A program made the position numbers and the translations under genes. This document shows positions 13,257 to 15,482 of a stretch of DNA of 15,482 nt, in pieces. Positions within the stretch are counted from its first letter, which is position 1, and each line of letters opens with the position of its first letter. The notes under the pieces were generated by a model. The model saw only the letters and a list, made by a program, of their open reading frames with translations. It searched no databases and had not been told where the DNA came from. Source of the stretch: Chloroflexota bacterium (GTDB lineage Bacteria; Chloroflexota; Dehalococcoidia; GIF9; AB-539-J10); assembly GCA_030670425.1 (NCBI GenBank), contig DAOVBS010000004.1, positions 1-15,482 on the forward strand. Direction: 5' to 3'.

Positions 13257-14576
13257 ATGCAGCGCAGGGCGAGCCAACCACGCCTTATTCAGGCGATGAG
13301 CGATGCGTTCTCGCTGCCAGATCTAAGGCATAAGCTCCTTTTCACCTTTGGAATTCTGGTAGTCTTCCGTTTTCTGGTTCACGTCCCTTTGCCTGGGGTA
13401 GACCTCGACGCACTACAGAATTTCTTCGAGCAGAATCAGCTTCTTGGTATGCTTGACCTCTTCAGTGGCGGTGCTATGAAGAACTTCAGCATCGCTGCCA
13501 TGGGCGTCTATCCGTATATCACCTCTTCTATCATCATGCAGCTACTGGTGCCTGTTATCCCCAGCCTGCAAGCTCTATCTCAGCAGGGAGAAGCCGGGCA
13601 GAGGAAGATAAATCGCATTACCCACCTTCTGACTGTGCCTTTGGCGGGTCTCCAGGGTTACAGTCAACTGGCTCTGCTGAGCAGTCAGGATATTGTGGGG
13701 CACCTTGAGCCCTTGAGCATCGCCGCCATAGTGGTATCCATGACTGCTGGCACGATACTCCTTGTCTGGCTGGGAGAATTGATCACTGAGCGGGGCATTG
13801 GGAATGGGATATCCATAATAATCTTCGGTGGAATCGTGGCCAGCCTCGCGGAGATGGTTGTGCGCGGGGAACTGGCCTGGAAGACAAGTCCTCTGGGATT
13901 GATAGCCTTCGCAATAGTCGGCGCGGTGACCCTGGTAGTCATCGTCATGTTCATTGAAGCCCACCGCCGTATCCCTGTTCAATACGCCCGCAGCAGTTTC
14001 CGTGCTGGCCGCATGTTTCGGCAGTCGGGCTCAACCTATATTCCGCTGCGGGTAAACACCGCTGGAATGATCCCCATTATTTTTGCCATAGCACTTATGC
14101 AGTTCCCCAGGCTACTAGCCAGCTATTTCATGAATCCCATCGGCCAGGATCCAAATTTCTGGAATGGGGTCTACCGTATCTTCGATTCTGGAGCGAGCGC
14201 TCCCCTGGGCCTGGTCTACTGGGGAACATATTTCTTACTGGTGATGGGATTTGCTTTCTTCTACACCATGATTGTGTTTGAACAGATGAACCTGCCCAAG
14301 ACCCTGCAACAGCACGGGGGGTTTGTCCCTGGAGTCCGTCCGGGAAAGACCACTGCGGAATACCTGGACGGAGTCATGAAGCGCCTGACGTTCGGAGGTG
14401 CTCTCTTTCTAGGTATGGTGGCGATAATGCCCTTTATTGCTCGGGGAATTACGGGTGTTACGGTGTTGACAATTTCCAGCACCGCGATGCTCATCGCTGT
14501 CGGTGTTGCCCTGGATACCATGAAGCAGTTGGAATCGCAACTGACAATGCGCCGGTATGACGGCTTCTTGAAGTAA
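13257..14576 (+). CDS. secY: Protein translocase channel subunit SecY
   Basis: SecY forms the membrane channel through which Sec substrates, driven by SecA or the ribosome, are exported or inserted. The 439-residue product shows about ten hydrophobic segments, beginning near residues 26-45 and ending about 420, as expected for SecY. Hallmarks include the plug-region GGAMKNFSIAAMGVYPYITSSIIMQLL, the cytoplasmic loop ERGIGNGISIIIFGGI, and GGFVPGVRPGKTTAEYLD with its conserved arginine in the SecA-binding C5 loop. It ends RRYDGFLK, the usual C-terminus. The ATG at 13257 has GAGAGGA six bases upstream. The frame stays open upstream, but that part is antisense to nothing conserved and lies in rplO. 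Confidence 0.98.
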   Translation: MQRRASQPRLIQAMSDAFSLPDLRHKLLFTFGILVVFRFLVHVPLPGVDLDALQNFFEQNQLLGMLDLFSGGAMKNFSIAAMGVYPYITSSIIMQLLVPVIPSLQALSQQGEAGQRKINRITHLLTVPLAGLQGYSQLALLSSQDIVGHLEPLSIAAIVVSMTAGTILLVWLGELITERGIGNGISIIIFGGIVASLAEMVVRGELAWKTSPLGLIAFAIVGAVTLVVIVMFIEAHRRIPVQYARSSFRAGRMFRQSGSTYIPLRVNTAGMIPIIFAIALMQFPRLLASYFMNPIGQDPNFWNGVYRIFDSGASAPLGLVYWGTYFLLVMGFAFFYTMIVFEQMNLPKTLQQHGGFVPGVRPGKTTAEYLDGVMKRLTFGGALFLGMVAIMPFIARGITGVTVLTISSTAMLIAVGVALDTMKQLESQLTMRRYDGFLK

Positions 14577-14601
14577 GCAGGGGAACACGGGAAGGCACTA
14601 G

Positions 14602-15255
14602 ATGTACGTTGTCTTGCTGGGCGCTCCAGGAGCAGGGAAGGGTACCCAGGCTTCCACCCTGTCCAGGGAGATGAACCTGCCTCACGTAGCCTCTGGCGAC
14701 CTATTCCGAGAGGCATTGCGAAGCAGAACTGAGCTGGGGCTCCTGGCCAAGTCCTACGTGGAGGAGGGCGAATTGGTCCCTGATGAGATAACCATCAATA
14801 TGATTCTTGAGAGAACCGCTCTGCCTGATTGTGCCTCTGGGTGCCTCTTCGATGGCTTCCCTCGAACCATGGATCAAGCCGAGGCATTGGACAAGCGTCT
14901 CGCAGAGGCGGGTAGAAGCATCGACCTGGCTGTGTACATTGATGTGCCTGAGGACGAGCTTGTGAAACGGCTCAGTGGGCGATGGATATGCAAGAATTGC
15001 CAGGCACCTTACCACATGCTGACATCGCCACCCAGAGCGCCAGGGAAATGCGACAGGTGTGGCGGTGAACTGTACCAGCGGCCTGATGATCAGGAGGAGA
15101 CGGTGAGAGAGCGATTGAAGGTTTTCCTCTCCCAGACCGTCCCTATCCTCGACTACTACAGGAAACAGCACAAACTGGTTGAGATGGATGGCTGCAAAGG
15201 AATTCAGGAGCTGGCCGGGGAAATGATCTCTCTGCTCAAGAAGAGAGAAGAGTGA
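14602..15255 (+). CDS. adk: Adenylate kinase, zinc-binding long form
   Basis: Adenylate kinase interconverts ATP + AMP and 2 ADP in the cytoplasm. The 217-residue product has the P-loop GAPGAGKGTQ (7-16), the AMP-binding region ASGDLFR (30-36), DGFPRT (84-89) and the LID arginine motif RLSGR. The LID carries four cysteines (C130, C133, C150, C153), the pattern that binds structural zinc in Gram-positive-type enzymes. The long LID and full length mark the bacterial long form. The ATG follows secY by 25 bases with GGGAAGG seven bases upstream, as in most spc-type operons (secY-adk-map). Confidence 0.98.
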   Translation: MYVVLLGAPGAGKGTQASTLSREMNLPHVASGDLFREALRSRTELGLLAKSYVEEGELVPDEITINMILERTALPDCASGCLFDGFPRTMDQAEALDKRLAEAGRSIDLAVYIDVPEDELVKRLSGRWICKNCQAPYHMLTSPPRAPGKCDRCGGELYQRPDDQEETVRERLKVFLSQTVPILDYYRKQHKLVEMDGCKGIQELAGEMISLLKKREE

Positions 15256-15482
15256 TGATCATAGTGAAATCTGCCGAGGAAGTGGCCATCATGCGGCAGT
15301 GCGGCAGAATCCTGGCAGATATTTTGGACATATTGAGAATGGAGACACGGGTGGGGATCAGCACCGAGCGGTTCAACGTAGTTATGGCAGAAGAGTCGAG
15401 GAAAAGGGGTGGCAGACCTTCCTTCAAGAATTACCGTGGGTTTCCGGCCAATCTGTGCGTCTCCGTGAATGATGAGATAGTA
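15255..15482 (+). CDS. map: Methionine aminopeptidase, type I (3' end beyond window)
   Basis: This metalloenzyme removes the starting methionine from new proteins. The 76 visible codons read MIIVKSAEEVAIMRQCGRILADIL and then RGGRPSFKNYRGFPANLCVSVNDEIV, matching the N-terminal part of bacterial type I enzymes. The metal-binding residues lie past the window end. The ATG at 15255 shares its A with the adk stop (TGATG). A GTG at 15264 is in frame but would shorten the conserved start. The gene is intact as far as seen. Confidence 0.95.
   Translation, partial: MIIVKSAEEVAIMRQCGRILADILDILRMETRVGISTERFNVVMAEESRKRGGRPSFKNYRGFPANLCVSVNDEIV

Noticed and set aside
14466..14471. TTGACA inside secY (and another at 3292-3297 in fusA) as internal promoters
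   Set aside because: Neither is followed by an acceptable -10 box at 16-18 bases.

Overview
The window is a bacterial translation-gene locus. It has the 5' part of nusA on the minus strand, a 307-base divergent intergenic region, and one nearly gapless plus-strand cluster of 27 genes: rpsL-rpsG-fusA-rpsJ-rplC-rplD-rplW-[small bS22-like gene]-rplB-rpsS-rplV-rpsC-rplP-rpmC-rpsQ-rplN-rplX-rplE-rpsZ-rpsH-rplF-rplR-rpsE-rplO-secY-adk-map (map is cut by the window end). These are the classical str, S10 and spc operons joined into one run. Spacers are mostly 1-43 bases, and seven gene junctions overlap.

The organism looks like a moderate-GC, non-proteobacterial lineage. S14 is the short zinc form with four Cys, adenylate kinase has a Cys4 LID, and NusA has no visible sign of the proteobacterial layout. 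tuf is missing after fusA, rpmD (L30) is missing after rpsE, and L2 carries a GSAMSPRDHPHGGG segment. About a third of the starts are GTG or TTG. I lean towards Chloroflexota (Dehalococcoidia-like), but this is an inference from memory of gene order and not a demonstrated placement.

Layout. (1) Bases 1-1064, minus strand: nusA, 354 codons visible, with the S1 and both KH domains; the C-terminus is lost at the window edge. (2) Bases 1065-1371: intergenic control region. It holds two promoter-like elements pointing in opposite directions with interleaved -10 boxes, an intrinsic-terminator-like hairpin with eight U in the nusA leader (possible attenuator), and a perfect 10-bp hairpin just before the rpsL ribosome binding site. 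(3) Bases 1372-4404: S12, S7, EF-G. (4) Bases 4401-10147: the S10 group through L24. (5) Bases 10160-15482: L5 through MetAP, including SecY and adenylate kinase.

The least ordinary item is a 31-codon gene at 6348-6443, inside what would otherwise be read as an empty 222-base gap between rplW and rplB. It has a TTG start behind a nine-base Shine-Dalgarno match. Its product matches the bS22 / AURKAIP1-COX24 (mS38) family, a tiny basic small-subunit protein known from mycobacterial and mitochondrial ribosomes.

Together the genes supply 23 ribosomal proteins, the translocase EF-G, the antitermination/termination factor NusA, the membrane channel SecY, adenylate kinase and methionine aminopeptidase. 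No rRNA, tRNA, CRISPR array, insertion sequence or other mobile element was seen.
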